DNA of 64,000 nucleotides from Oceanidesulfovibrio indonesiensis (GCF_007625075.1 NZ_QMIE01000004.1:1-64000); one strand, 5' to 3'; counted from the stretch's first letter, positions 1 to 8,312 are shown. Numbers and translations are program-made. The notes: a model not told the origin generated them from the letters alone.

Positions 1-107
1 AAGGCCAGGCATACAAACTGGCTCCAACGGGTGAAAATGCGTGGTTGGCGTCCGCTGGAGTGCTTGCGTTCAAGGCGCTCAAAATCATGTCTGGGGATCA
101 AGGATAG
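1..107 (+). CDS. 3' end of an unrecognised gene (cut by window edge)
   Basis: The frame starting at base 3 is open from the window edge to a TAG at 105-107 and encodes about 34 residues of plausible composition, ending in LKIMSGDQG. The two other forward frames are interrupted or read as arginine-rich shadow. A large hairpin with a T-tract follows at 139-220, as expected behind a gene end. The family cannot be recognised from so short a tail, and it could still be non-coding. Confidence 0.35.
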   Translation, partial: GQAYKLAPTGENAWLASAGVLAFKALKIMSGDQG

Positions 108-138
108 CAGTTGAGAAAGGATTGTGTTATGGTGTGCC

Positions 139-220
139 ACGTCCAAATTCTCCTTTTGTGTGAGTTGCTTAGACACCAATTCCATAGCACAAATCCTGGA
201 GGATTTGGACGTTTTTCTTT
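139..220 (+). terminator. Long bulged hairpin with T-tract
   Basis: Arm 139-160 (begins ACGTCCAAATTCTCC) pairs with arm 188-212 (ends GGAGGATTTGGACGT). There is one mismatch in the outer 15 bp, a 3-nt bulge and an inner TTTTGTG/CACAAAT stem. The right arm runs straight into TTTTTCTTT. The T-tract supports an intrinsic terminator for the gene ending at 107. The stem is longer than usual, so a cis-regulatory or mobile-element origin is possible. Confidence 0.5.
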
Positions 221-294
221 GGGCTTAACCGGACAGCAATGAGGCAAAATATATCCACGCACGATACCAGCACAAAAATCTATCGGAGGAAAAA

Positions 295-792
295 ATGCTC
301 CACCGAGTCTCCATGTTCATTCCCGTGCTTCTGTTGGCACTCTGCATGGCCCTGCCGGCCTTTGCGGGCGATATGAACTTCAAGGGATGGGAGGACGACG
401 GCGAGTACGACGCGCTCTACGTCCCCGAGGACCGGGAGAATTTCTACGCCACGTTTCTGCGCACCATGCCCATAGAGCCGTTTCCCGGCATGGCCCCCGG
501 CACCGGCATCCTCGTGCAGGACCGCGACACCAACGAGGAGATCCTCGTCCATGTCGGACCGTCCGATTTCGTGGACAAGGAACTTTCCATGCTGCGCCGC
601 GGCGATCAGTGCAAAGTCTACGGGGTCTGGAACGATTTAGATGGCGAGTGGGTCTTCATTCTCAACAAGATCTTCTGCGAGGACACCAAGCTCATCAAAG
701 TGCGCAAGACCAGCGACGGCACCGCCTGGTGGAACCTCTCCGCCGAGGAGCTTGCCCAGGAACAGGCCGCGAACACGCCTGACGCGCAGTAA
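295..792 (+). CDS. Exported hypothetical protein
   Basis: The 165-residue product starts with a Sec signal peptide (residues 1-24, hydrophobic VLLLALCMALPAFA, cleavage likely after AFA-G). The ATG follows a strong ribosome-binding site, GGAGGA, at 284-289. The mature part is acidic, with an aromatic-rich C-terminal half and no recognisable catalytic motif. A stretch around residues 75-130 (ILVQDRDTNEEILVHVG, then KVYGVWNDLDGEWVFIL) looks like an antiparallel beta-barrel or OB-like fold, but this is inference. The gene stands alone and is closed by the terminator at 823-856. Periplasmic location is likely; function is unknown. Confidence 0.8.
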   Translation: MLHRVSMFIPVLLLALCMALPAFAGDMNFKGWEDDGEYDALYVPEDRENFYATFLRTMPIEPFPGMAPGTGILVQDRDTNEEILVHVGPSDFVDKELSMLRRGDQCKVYGVWNDLDGEWVFILNKIFCEDTKLIKVRKTSDGTAWWNLSAEELAQEQAANTPDAQ

Positions 793-822
793 CCATCATC
801 AGACCTGACGCCAGTCCCGAAG

Positions 823-856
823 CGCCGCGGGGTCCTGACAGGCTCCGCGGCGTTTT
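823..856 (+). terminator. Intrinsic terminator after 295-792
   Basis: A perfect 8-bp stem, CGCCGCGG (823-830) with CCGCGGCG (845-852), encloses a 14-nt loop and is followed by TTTT. It lies 30 bases past the stop codon of the exported hypothetical gene. Confidence 0.8.
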
Positions 857-1081
857 CATGTGATCGAAACGTCAGAAGGTTTCGATTCGATTACTCGTAT
901 CTGGGCTCAAGCCCGTCCGCGCCTCAGGCGGAATAACGCTGCGGATGTCATCGGAGGCATGGGGCGAAAAACTTTGTGCTTCATTACTCGGCCGTGACGG
1001 CCCTTGTCATACCAGAATTTTCCGGCGTCCCCTCCCCGGGTGCTCCGCAACCAGAAATCAAATCCAACGGACCTACCAGCC

Positions 1082-1411
1082 ATGACGAACCAATCCACCA
1101 CGAGCCGTCCTCTGGGTCTCCTGCGGGAGATCATGGAAACCATCGGCCTCGAGGCCACCTATGCATACGACGACCTCGTCTTCGCTTCGCACAACGTCTA
1201 CCTCGTGCAGTTTCCGGAGGACGCCGGCGGCTCCTTGCGCCTCTTCTTCAACAAGGATTGCGAGGAAGACACGGCCCGCGCCATTGAAAATGCTTTCGTG
1301 CAGGAAGCGGCCAGGCGCGACCTGAAGGCTGTGCGTGCCGGGCTTTACGAACTCATCGCCAGCGAGGAAGACGAAGAGATCGAAGTGACCCTCATGCCTG
1401 AGGCCGACTAG
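1082..1411 (+). CDS. Small acidic cytoplasmic hypothetical protein
   Basis: The 109-residue product starts MTNQSTTSRPLGLLREIMET and ends in a very acidic tail (ASEEDEEIEVTLMPEAD). It has no signal peptide or membrane segment. The frame continues upstream to a TTG at 1004, but those codons look non-coding (proline/asparagine rich), so the internal ATG at 1082 is chosen; no good Shine-Dalgarno sequence precedes either start. The composition (YLVQFPEDAGGSLRLFFNKDC) suggests a small alpha/beta domain. The last 20 bases overlap the convergent DUF523 gene. Function is not recognised. Confidence 0.65.
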   Translation: MTNQSTTSRPLGLLREIMETIGLEATYAYDDLVFASHNVYLVQFPEDAGGSLRLFFNKDCEEDTARAIENAFVQEAARRDLKAVRAGLYELIASEEDEEIEVTLMPEAD

Positions 1412-1928
1412 CCGCCTGATCGTCAGGGGCGCTTCCACAAGCTTCGAACTCCTGCACATTGACGAGTTCGATGCCGGCTTCCGCGAGCTTCTGGGCAAAC
1501 ACGCCGTTGCCCGGAACAAGCACACCGCTGAACGTGCCGTCGTAGACCATGCCCGAACCGCAGCTGGGAGACCGCGGCTGGAGCACGGCAGCGCGCACGC
1601 CGGCCTGTTTGCACAAAGCCACGGCGGCTTCGGCGCCCAGCTCGAAGGCTTCGGTCACATCGCCGCCGTCCGGATCGAGCACCCTGCCTTCATACCGTTC
1701 ATAGGGCTTTCGCGGCGTGGGGAGCCCGCCCAGCTGTTCCGGGCACAAGGGGATCGCCTTGCCTGCGGCCAACAGTCGAGCCACCACTGAGTGCGCCTTG
1801 TGCGAGCCGTCGTATCTCGTGGGCAACCCGGCCAGGCATGCGCTGACAGCTATGGGTCCAGGAAGCGCGAAAAGCTTGGCCTCCAGCAACGCTGCCTCAA
1901 CGTCGCCATTCATATCCTCCGAAGCCAT
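1392..1928 (-). CDS. DUF523 family protein
   Basis: The 178-residue product matches the DUF523 family by three signatures: SACLAGLPTRYDG near residue 25, LCPEQLGGLPTPRKPYE near 60, and VLQPRSPSCG near 115. The biochemical role of this family is unclear; conserved cysteines suggest metal or Fe-S binding. The usual second cysteine just before RYDG in the first motif is a threonine here, so a ligand may be missing. The ATG at 1928 has GGAGAG seven bases upstream; a later in-frame ATG has GGAGG too close to be used. The 3' end overlaps the convergent gene at 1082-1411 by 20 bases. Confidence 0.85.
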   Translation of the reverse strand: MASEDMNGDVEAALLEAKLFALPGPIAVSACLAGLPTRYDGSHKAHSVVARLLAAGKAIPLCPEQLGGLPTPRKPYERYEGRVLDPDGGDVTEAFELGAEAAVALCKQAGVRAAVLQPRSPSCGSGMVYDGTFSGVLVPGNGVFAQKLAEAGIELVNVQEFEACGSAPDDQAASRPQA

Positions 1929-2107
1929 ATGCCATCTCTCCAGCGTTGATCGTTTTTTTGAGTATGCTTCGCAACTCAATTGAATACGCGTTGTTCGCAG
2001 CCTGTCGAGGAGAAGAGACTCCTTGACACGCGCATGGCTGTCACTCCGATGACTTTCCTGCCTTTTGTGTTCAGAGATGTCGCGTCGAACATTCACGAAC
2101 AGGGTAC

Positions 2108-3289
2108 TCAGTCGCTGATCCGGACCAGGGATTCGGTGTTGACGAGATCCTGAAGCATGTCGCCGCCCAGAGCCGCTTTCTCCAGGGCCGGTTTGTCGGT
2201 CAGAGCCAGGAAGCCTGCATCCAGACCGCAGCCCGGTGGCAATTCGGTGTCTCCTCGGTGGTCGAGCACGCGGGCAATGAAATCCGCAACATGAATGACG
2301 GCAACGTAGGAGTTGGCCTCGTCGTCCAGCACCTGCACGGCGGAGCCGCCGGAATGATGGTGCAGCACCACTGTCGCCATGAGTTCGGGTAACTGCCAGT
2401 CCTCCATGGCCATCATGCCCAGCAGGCAATGGTCGATGCCCAGCAGCTTACGCTCCACATCTACGGACGTTTCGCAGTCCTCGCTCGCGCGCACCACCGG
2501 CTCCCAGGCCATGACACGCTGGATGCGCTTGTGCCCGTCCTCCGGCATGGGCATCTGGCACAGAATGAACTTGCCGATGTCGTGCATCAGCCCGAGGGTG
2601 AAAGCCGTCTCGGAGGATGTCTTCTTGAACGCCGCGGAAACATGGCTGGCCGTCACGGCCGTGAGCATGGCGTGCTTCCAGAGTCCGTGTCGTGATGCAG
2701 CACTGGACTCGCTGGGGTCGAGCATCCGGAAGTGTTCTCTAAAATACAGTGTTTTCAGGTTGTTGAACCCGAGAATCCGCGCCGCGTGCTGTACCGAGGT
2801 CACGTCCTCGCCGTATCCGAAATACGCCGAGTTTGCTGCACGCAGCACCTTGGAGGAAAGAACCACATCTTTGGATACCGCGTTGGCAAGTTGTTCCAGG
2901 CTCGCGTACGGGTCGTTGAACTCCTGAAACCTGGCAAATGTTTCACCCACGCGATCCATGCCCTTGAGGGTGAGCAAGGCGCGGTGCAGCATGCGAGGCG
3001 CTGCTTCCGTGCTCTCCATGGGTGGGTTTCCGGGCGGTGAAGGACCGTTGAGCAGCACACTCAGCGCTTCGATGAGAAACGCCGACTCCGGATCATGGTC
3101 CGGCATCCGGTACGTTTCCTGCTTTTTGTTGGATGATTCCCTGCGCGCGAGTACAGGCCGGACCGATGCGGTGGAAATCCTTTCTCCGGAAAACTGTCCC
3201 GCTAGGCTGCGCCGTCTGCGTATGAGCACGAGAACAGTTATAAACGCGACAATGAGACCGATGCCCGTCAAAACGCCCCCCAACGACAT
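2108..3289 (-). CDS. Membrane-anchored HDOD-domain protein
   Basis: The 393-residue product has one N-terminal transmembrane helix (residues about 6-23, VLTGIGLIVAFITVLVLIRRRR) and a basic linker. From about residue 95 to 300 follows an HDOD domain, recognised from LEQLANAVSKDVVLSSKVLRAANSA-type sequence, ARILGFNNLKTLYF and GLMHDIGKFILC. HDOD proteins are signalling proteins, often linked to chemotaxis, motility or cyclic-di-GMP; they resemble HD hydrolases but usually lack catalysis. HD residues are partly kept here (LMHDIGK, VVLHHHSG). The ATG at 3289 follows GGGGGAGG at good spacing. It is monocistronic and divergent from the lipoprotein gene at 3426. Confidence 0.88.
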   Translation of the reverse strand: MSLGGVLTGIGLIVAFITVLVLIRRRRSLAGQFSGERISTASVRPVLARRESSNKKQETYRMPDHDPESAFLIEALSVLLNGPSPPGNPPMESTEAAPRMLHRALLTLKGMDRVGETFARFQEFNDPYASLEQLANAVSKDVVLSSKVLRAANSAYFGYGEDVTSVQHAARILGFNNLKTLYFREHFRMLDPSESSAASRHGLWKHAMLTAVTASHVSAAFKKTSSETAFTLGLMHDIGKFILCQMPMPEDGHKRIQRVMAWEPVVRASEDCETSVDVERKLLGIDHCLLGMMAMEDWQLPELMATVVLHHHSGGSAVQVLDDEANSYVAVIHVADFIARVLDHRGDTELPPGCGLDAGFLALTDKPALEKAALGGDMLQDLVNTESLVRISD

Positions 3290-3425
3290 GGCCGCTGCCT
3301 CCCCCTGATGACTGTGGAAATCGATTCTGAACCAGATATCCGATTACAGCATTAAGGTAAAGTTCGGGGATAGTGCTCATGTATTGACTGCGTTACCTTG
3401 GGGCATAACCAGCAAAGGATTCCTC

Positions 3426-3773
3426 ATGAAAAATAGAATATTCTTGGCACTTATCTCCATCTGTGCGGCTCTCAGCCTTTCCACCGGCTGCGACACGAAC
3501 AGGAACGTCGGAAAGAATCCCGATGCAACCGGGCTACTGGGGGAAGAAAATGCTGCCGTCATGCCGGGCGAAAAAGGCCCCCTGCTCCCGCCGGAGTATA
3601 TTGCCGATGAGTTTCCCAACAAGATCGTCTACTCGACCAGGCATGACGTGGACATCGCGGCGCTGCGCGAAGATTGCCGCATCCGCGGCGGGGCCTTCAA
3701 CGAATGCGGCTCTCCATGCGCCGACGGTGCGATATGCATTAAAATGTGCGCCTTCACATGCGAGTTTCGCTAG
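3426..3773 (+). CDS. Small cysteine-rich lipoprotein
   Basis: The 115-residue product has a lipoprotein signal peptide with lipobox LSTGC (lipid-modified Cys at about residue 21). The C-terminal 35 residues hold six cysteines: EDC, NEC, SPC, AIC, KMC and FTC. In the periplasm these probably form disulfides. ATG 3426 is preceded by AAAGGA; an earlier TTG at 3384 would place extra residues before the signal peptide and is rejected. The family was not recognised, but small proteobacterial lipoproteins with a RGGxFNxCGSxC-type tail exist. The following bases up to the convergent gene end at 3941 show nothing further. Confidence 0.8.
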   Translation: MKNRIFLALISICAALSLSTGCDTNRNVGKNPDATGLLGEENAAVMPGEKGPLLPPEYIADEFPNKIVYSTRHDVDIAALREDCRIRGGAFNECGSPCADGAICIKMCAFTCEFR

Positions 3774-3940
3774 CAGGTAATCGATTAACATCCGAATGAA
3801 AGGCGCGGAGAAAAATGATCAAACTCGAACCATGTTTTCAGCTAATAACAATTTGACCTTTTCAGAATAGCACGACAGCCGGAGGGCCTTCTACAGCCTT
3901 CGTGGATGACAAATCTGGGGCCAACTGGCGCAGCCAGAGG

Positions 3941-4696
3941 CTACGGAGCGATGAATGTCGTGCGGTCAAGGCCTGTGTTGCCGTCATTCGGATCATATGC
4001 ATAGACCGCGATTTCATACGCGCCGGATTCGGTTGGAGCGTATGCTCCGCGGAACAGGCTCGGCTCTCCGGCGTATTCCAGCGGCACGGTCTCGACCAAC
4101 TCGCCGTCTTTTGTGATGCGCGCTGCAATCTCAATGGTATCAGCATCCCACAAGCCTCCAGGGGTAAGCGGGCAGCCGCAGTTCATGATCACGTTGGCGA
4201 TGATGTCGACATCTCCTTCGGCCACACGCTCCGCTGCCCGCGGTTCCAGGATATCCACCGCCAGACCAGGAAGGACGAGCAACCAGGCGTTGCCTCCGGC
4301 CGCATGCTTCCCAGGCACGACCCACCGCGTGGCCGAGGCCTCGTTTCCGGCTTGAGGCTGAGCCCTCGGGCCGCGGGCCGTCAAACGAATCCGCACCGGC
4401 TCGTCGAGATCGAGCGTGGCAGCGAAGCGTGCAGCCTCCGGAGTTGTGATGACTGCATTTGTCGTATGCTCCTCACGCATGATGCGCTCGGTATCGCCAG
4501 TGTCGCCCGTGGTAACGCCTTTTGCCAGAATCTCTCCGGTATCCGCGTTGCGCAGCACGACCTCGACTCCGGACATGCTCGAGCCGATGAATTTTGATCC
4601 CTGTGCGCGTACGTGGACCACGATTTCTGTGGACTCGGCATGCGCCGTGGTGATTGCCAGAACGACAAATAGAACAGCCAAAAAGAAACGGTCCAT
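3941..4696 (-). CDS. Exported hypothetical protein with Ig-like repeats
   Basis: The 251-residue product begins MDRFFLAVLFVVLAITTAHA, a clear Sec signal peptide. The frame is open further upstream, but ATG 4696 is chosen because AGGAG stands seven bases before it. The mature protein appears all-beta: a first region (GVEVVLRNADTGEILAKG) and a last region (ESGAYEIAVYAYDPNDGNTG) have the strand pattern of carboxypeptidase-regulatory or Ig-like domains. A GCGCPLTPGGLWD segment lies between them. A periplasmic or secreted binding role is inferred; no catalytic motif is seen. It stands alone, with a repeat element upstream at 4779-4889. Confidence 0.75.
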   Translation of the reverse strand: MDRFFLAVLFVVLAITTAHAESTEIVVHVRAQGSKFIGSSMSGVEVVLRNADTGEILAKGVTTGDTGDTERIMREEHTTNAVITTPEAARFAATLDLDEPVRIRLTARGPRAQPQAGNEASATRWVVPGKHAAGGNAWLLVLPGLAVDILEPRAAERVAEGDVDIIANVIMNCGCPLTPGGLWDADTIEIAARITKDGELVETVPLEYAGEPSLFRGAYAPTESGAYEIAVYAYDPNDGNTGLDRTTFIAP

Positions 4697-4778
4697 TACG
4701 AGGCTCCTGAGAAAGGTTGTTCGTGAACGAAGACTCTTGCCCCCTCGCAGGCAACTTTTCGACGCTCCCTCTGCATAG

Positions 4779-4889
4779 CAGGCTGTCGTAAAATATTCGA
4801 GTGCGCGTCGTGAAAAATCAAAGCCGAAGCGTACGTTCATCTTCATTATTAAGGCAATGCAGCACGCCGGACGTTTTTTGGACAGCCTG
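4779..4889. repeat. Dispersed intergenic repeat, family 1, copy X
   Basis: The left end is CAGGCTGTC-GT-AAAA (4779-4793); the right end read on the minus strand is CAGGCTGTC-CA-AAAA (4889 downwards), so the 111-bp element has near-perfect terminal inverted repeats. Internal blocks ATATTCGAGTGC (4793-4804), AAATCAAAGCCGAAGCGT (4815-4832) and CGGACGTT recur in the same order in the element at 33311-33413. It carries no gene and lies upstream of the exported protein at 3941-4696. It looks like a MITE- or REP-type element. Confidence 0.65.
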
Positions 4890-5155
4890 ACAGGGCATCT
4901 GCCGGGTATTCCAAGCGCCATTACGTCTCATTTGTGTTCCATCCACCGATGATCTCGGTTATGGTGCGTGATAACCGTAAAAAAAAATATTTCCACCATG
5001 TACCACAAACTCTGTGTAAGGATGAAGCATACCACACGACCGAGCATATACCGGCAATGCTCCACATCGATCAGGACGAGCCAGGACGTCATGGACCAAA
5101 TCCATTGCGTCGGGGTGAATTTCACCACCACATCAATCATCAGGAGGACATCCCC

Positions 5156-5533
5156 ATGATCGTTAACCGCTTGATTAAGCCGCTGTGCATGGCAGCTCTG
5201 CTGGTTTGCACGATCGGCGCGTTGTCTGCTTCCGCCTACGAGGTCCCCATGGCAACGGGACACGACTGGGTTGCGTCGACAGATCGCGAAAAGGGAGCAT
5301 TTCTGCTCGGCATAGCCACCATCATCGAGGTGGAGCAAGCGGTCCAGGGTACGGATCCCGAGTTCGCCGAGCACACGTTGATAGACACATGGACCAAGGG
5401 GCTGTCGCCTTTTACGCTCACAGAACTGCGCGAGCAGATCGACGCGTATTATGAGGGCAACCCCGACAATCTCGAAACACCTGTGATAGAAGTTCTGTGG
5501 CGGGAAATTGCGTTGCAGAATGCATACGAATAG
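5156..5533 (+). CDS. Exported hypothetical protein, first gene of a two-gene operon
   Basis: The 125-residue product starts MIVNRLIKPLCMAALLVC and has a Sec signal peptide cut near residue 24 (LSASA-YE). ATG 5156 is fixed by AGGAGG at 5142-5147 with an eight-base spacer, although the frame is open upstream. The mature domain is about 100 residues and helical, with the pattern W..S..REKGAFLLGIATIIEVE and an acidic helix ending LWREIALQNAYE. It loosely recalls small helical periplasmic proteins of the Rap1a/HdeA type but cannot be assigned. Eleven bases separate it from the glycine-zipper lipoprotein downstream, so the two are probably co-expressed. Confidence 0.78.
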   Translation: MIVNRLIKPLCMAALLVCTIGALSASAYEVPMATGHDWVASTDREKGAFLLGIATIIEVEQAVQGTDPEFAEHTLIDTWTKGLSPFTLTELREQIDAYYEGNPDNLETPVIEVLWREIALQNAYE

Positions 5534-5544
5534 GAGAAACCACC

Positions 5545-5790
5545 ATGCGGAAAACATTCATCGTGCCACTCGTTCTTGCCCTGTTCCTGGCTGTTTCCGC
5601 CTGCACCAGCATGACGCCCACCCAACAGGGCGCTGCGAGCGGCGGCCTGCTCGGTGCTGGAGCAGGCGCCGGCATCTCGGCCCTGTCCGGAGGCAATGCC
5701 GGAGTGGGAGCGCTCATCGGCGGCGCCGCCGGCGCCATAGCCGGCGGCCTCATCGGCCACGAACAAGAACGCAGGCAACGCTCATACTGA
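5545..5790 (+). CDS. Glycine-zipper lipoprotein
   Basis: The 81-residue product has a lipoprotein signal with lipobox AVSAC (Cys near residue 17). From residue 27 to 75 it carries alternating glycines and alanines (GGLLGAGAGAGISALSGGN, then GALIGGAAGAIAGGLIGH), the OsmB/YgdR-like glycine-zipper two-helix motif of envelope lipoproteins. ATG 5545 follows GGAGAAACCACC. It is the second gene of the operon beginning at 5156 and is closed by the terminator at 5817. Such proteins sit in the outer or inner membrane and are often stress-induced; the exact role is unknown. Confidence 0.85.
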   Translation: MRKTFIVPLVLALFLAVSACTSMTPTQQGAASGGLLGAGAGAGISALSGGNAGVGALIGGAAGAIAGGLIGHEQERRQRSY

Positions 5791-5816
5791 GCGGCATTCA
5801 CGCTTCTACACGCACG

Positions 5817-5855
5817 ACCGGCGGCGCGTTATTGGCAACGCCCGCCGGTTTTCCT
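5817..5855 (+). terminator. Terminator of the 5156-5790 operon
   Basis: ACCGGCGG (5817-5824) pairs with CCGCCGGT (5842-5849), with an inner CGTT/AACG stem, and TTTTCCTTTG follows. Confidence 0.8.
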
Positions 5856-5995
5856 TTGTTTTTCGAGCAGATATTACCTGGAGCACAACGTTATTAGTAC
5901 ATCTGCGCAGCCTCGCCCGGGACGTGGACGCCCGCATGCCCGACGAAAGAATATTCAAGAAGGCTCTGGGGTATTCGTGTCCGACAGCATGCGCC

Positions 5996-6919
5996 CTACC
6001 CTCTGGTGTCGCGCCCCACGGCCTTGTGAATACGCTTTCCGACAGGTCCCAGCAGGGCCAGCCCGGCAAACAACATGGACTTGTGCCTGATGGAGGCCGG
6101 ATTGTTGCGCAGCATCCTGGCGGTCATGCTGAGGACTCTGCCGTACCGACCGCCGCGGAAGAACCACGGTATGAAATAAGCCTCGGAGCGCGCGACCATA
6201 CGCCGGTACATGGCCTCGTCGACGTCGTCAGGATACATCCGGCGGATCTTTCTCCTGAGTTTGAGGCTCTGGGCGTGCTGTCTCTCGAAGTTCCGGGTCG
6301 TATTCTCTTCGTGGTGAACCCATGCGCAGTAGATCTTTTCCAACGTATAAATCGCATAGCTGTGCGAGACGCGCAGGCAGAAGTCGTAATCCTCCACGCC
6401 GTCGACCTCGGAATCGAATCCGCCGACGTCCTCGAAGACACGCTTCGGGAACATGATTGAGGAAGGCTGGTTGATAGCGTTTCCGGCCAGAAGCTGTTTG
6501 AATGCTTGTCCGCGTTTGACGCGATCGAGCACCTCAATGACCTTGCCCTTGTGGTTAATGATCTCTGTGAACGTATCCACTATGCCGATGTTCTCGTCCG
6601 GACGCGACTCAAACAAGTCGACCTGAGCTTGCAGCTTGCCCGGTTTCCAGTAGTCGTCACTGTCCAGCAAGGCTATGTACTCACCCCGCGCTGCGCGTAT
6701 CGCGTTGTTGCGGGCGGCGCTCACGCCCTGGTTGCTCTGTTTGATGGACCGAATCCGGCCGCCGTACGAGTCCATGACGTCCCGCGTCCCATCCGAACTG
6801 CCGTCGTCGAGCACAACGACTTCGAATGGAAAGTCCGTTTCCTGCGTCAGCGCGGAATCGATTGTTCCGGCAAGAAAATTTTCGGCATTGTACGCCGGAA
6901 TAATGACAGAAACCTTCAT
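5996..6919 (-). CDS. Family 2 glycosyltransferase
   Basis: The 307-residue product opens with the GT-A fold of GT2 enzymes: VSVIIPAYNAENFLAGTIDS at residues 3-22, VVVLDDGSSDGTRDV at 34-48 and the DxD-like metal site ALLDSDDYW near residue 88. GVEDYDFCLRVS near 173 is the usual acceptor/ED motif. It should transfer a sugar from a nucleotide donor to an envelope glycan, O-antigen or glycolipid at the inner membrane. The C-terminal part (RRKIRRMYPDD, WFFRGGRYGRVLS) is typical of rhamnosyl/galactosyl-type family members without telling the sugar. It is an isolated gene with a weak ribosome-binding site, and no neighbouring polysaccharide cluster is seen. Confidence 0.9.
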   Translation of the reverse strand: MKVSVIIPAYNAENFLAGTIDSALTQETDFPFEVVVLDDGSSDGTRDVMDSYGGRIRSIKQSNQGVSAARNNAIRAARGEYIALLDSDDYWKPGKLQAQVDLFESRPDENIGIVDTFTEIINHKGKVIEVLDRVKRGQAFKQLLAGNAINQPSSIMFPKRVFEDVGGFDSEVDGVEDYDFCLRVSHSYAIYTLEKIYCAWVHHEENTTRNFERQHAQSLKLRRKIRRMYPDDVDEAMYRRMVARSEAYFIPWFFRGGRYGRVLSMTARMLRNNPASIRHKSMLFAGLALLGPVGKRIHKAVGRDTRG

Positions 6920-7105
6920 CGTGCCCCCTGCCGCGTATCTCCGCGATCATTCTCATGGTGCCCCGCCTTCTCCGTCGAGGCGAAACCGTCGGCCGCGTCA
7001 AAGAGTGTGTACTGGTTTTTTGGACGAAAGCCGACCTCGACTATTCTAGTATATTTTTTCCGTTTTGGAAGCCTGGAATATGAGTTTTTGGAAATTAAAC
7101 GAATT

Positions 7106-7151
7106 GGGGCCGCCTGCATCACGCCGCATATGGCGGAATGCAGGCGGCCCC
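7106..7151 (-). terminator. Large nested hairpin after the Tat-exported HD protein
   Basis: A perfect 14-bp stem, GGGGCCGCCTGCAT (7106-7119) with its complement at 7138-7151, holds a second small hairpin CGCC-GCATAT-GGCG in its loop. On the minus strand it is followed by AATTCGTTTAATTT, giving a modest T-rich tail 25 bases past the stop of the gene at 7176-8312. Confidence 0.65.
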
Positions 7152-7175
7152 GGTGAGATATACGCCAAGCCGGAA

Positions 7176-8312
7176 TCAGGCAGGCGTCACGATGGACAGT
7201 ACGGATTTTGCGAGGGCCTCTTTGCCCTGCTCCACGTAGAGTTGATACAAACTCATGATGGTGGCCTGCGAGAACACATAGTTGCGCAACTGGTTGAACT
7301 TCCTGCCGCCCAGCTCGGATTCCTGCACGCCGTAATGCTCCACGGCGATTTCCTTCATGAGCGGAATGGTCCAATGAGCCGCGGGAACGGAGAGCACCCA
7401 GTCGTGGTCGCCCAGATGGCAGATGAAGTTCTCCATGGGGCGCGGCTGCGGCAGGGTTGCGCCGTCCGGGGCTAGCCACCCCTCCTTGGCGGCGTCCTTG
7501 CCCAGGAGTGTGGCCGCGGTTGTGATCCAGTTGACCGGCCCTTCTTCGTTGTCAGAGAATCCTGGATGGTCATGGGCGCAGGCCTGAGCCACGCACATGG
7601 CCGCCGGCAAGCCGCGGTGGAAACTCTCGGCCACGCTCAAGGGATGGTGCTCACCCGTGCCGGCAAGTTTCTGCTCGGTGCGGGAGGAACCATCCTCCTG
7701 CCACTGGAAGACCCACGCCTTGTGCAGATCGTGCAGCACCTGCGAGGCGATGATAATGTCGCGATCCAGCAGATAATCATAGGTGTCGCGGTACCCTTCG
7801 TACAAGGCCAGTGAAACCCGGACGTTGAGCGCCGTGTGGGTGGCCACGCCGCCCGGATAGGCGTGGTGGCTGCCGTAGCCGCTGCCAGGCGCGGAAAGAA
7901 ACGGCTGCGGGCTTTGGGACGGATTGGATACCGGAGGCAGGAAGTCCTCGTACGCCACGTCCTTGACCATGCCTTTGGCCACAAGCTCTTCGTAGACTTC
8001 CTTCTTTTCTCTGGAGCCCAGATTCTCCATGATCGTGGGCGCGGGGTTGTTCATGATGGCCTGCACGCCCTCGCGAATCCTCGGGTTCCTGATGGTCGCG
8101 ACTGTTTCCGTGAGGTAGCGCCATGAATCCATGACCAGGCCGGACGACTCGGCCATGGTCACTGGATCCATGTCCAGCACGTCGGAGTACTTCACTGGGG
8201 TGTAGCTCGCGGCGCGACCAACCGCCGGTATTGCGCCGGAAGCAATGATGCCAGCGCCCAGCAGAACCCCTGCCTTGAGAAAATCACGTCGCTCGATCCC
8301 TTGTTCCCTCAT
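7176..8312 (-). CDS. Tat-exported protein with HD-hydrolase-like motifs
   Basis: The 378-residue product starts MREQGIERRDFLKAG, a twin-arginine signal (RRDFLK) followed by a hydrophobic stretch and cleavage near VGRAA, so it is exported folded, often a sign of a bound cofactor or metal. The mature protein carries histidine/aspartate motifs of the HD superfamily: SHHAYPGGVATH (residues 148-159), VLHDLHKAW (192-200, the HD pair at 194-195), EHHPLSVAES (221-230) and AHDHPG (246-251). HD enzymes are usually cytoplasmic metal-dependent phosphohydrolases. ATG 8312 has GGAGGG seven bases upstream; an in-frame start at 8342 would precede the ribosome site. It is monocistronic. Substrate unknown. Confidence 0.8.
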   Translation of the reverse strand: MREQGIERRDFLKAGVLLGAGIIASGAIPAVGRAASYTPVKYSDVLDMDPVTMAESSGLVMDSWRYLTETVATIRNPRIREGVQAIMNNPAPTIMENLGSREKKEVYEELVAKGMVKDVAYEDFLPPVSNPSQSPQPFLSAPGSGYGSHHAYPGGVATHTALNVRVSLALYEGYRDTYDYLLDRDIIIASQVLHDLHKAWVFQWQEDGSSRTEQKLAGTGEHHPLSVAESFHRGLPAAMCVAQACAHDHPGFSDNEEGPVNWITTAATLLGKDAAKEGWLAPDGATLPQPRPMENFICHLGDHDWVLSVPAAHWTIPLMKEIAVEHYGVQESELGGRKFNQLRNYVFSQATIMSLYQLYVEQGKEALAKSVLSIVTPA

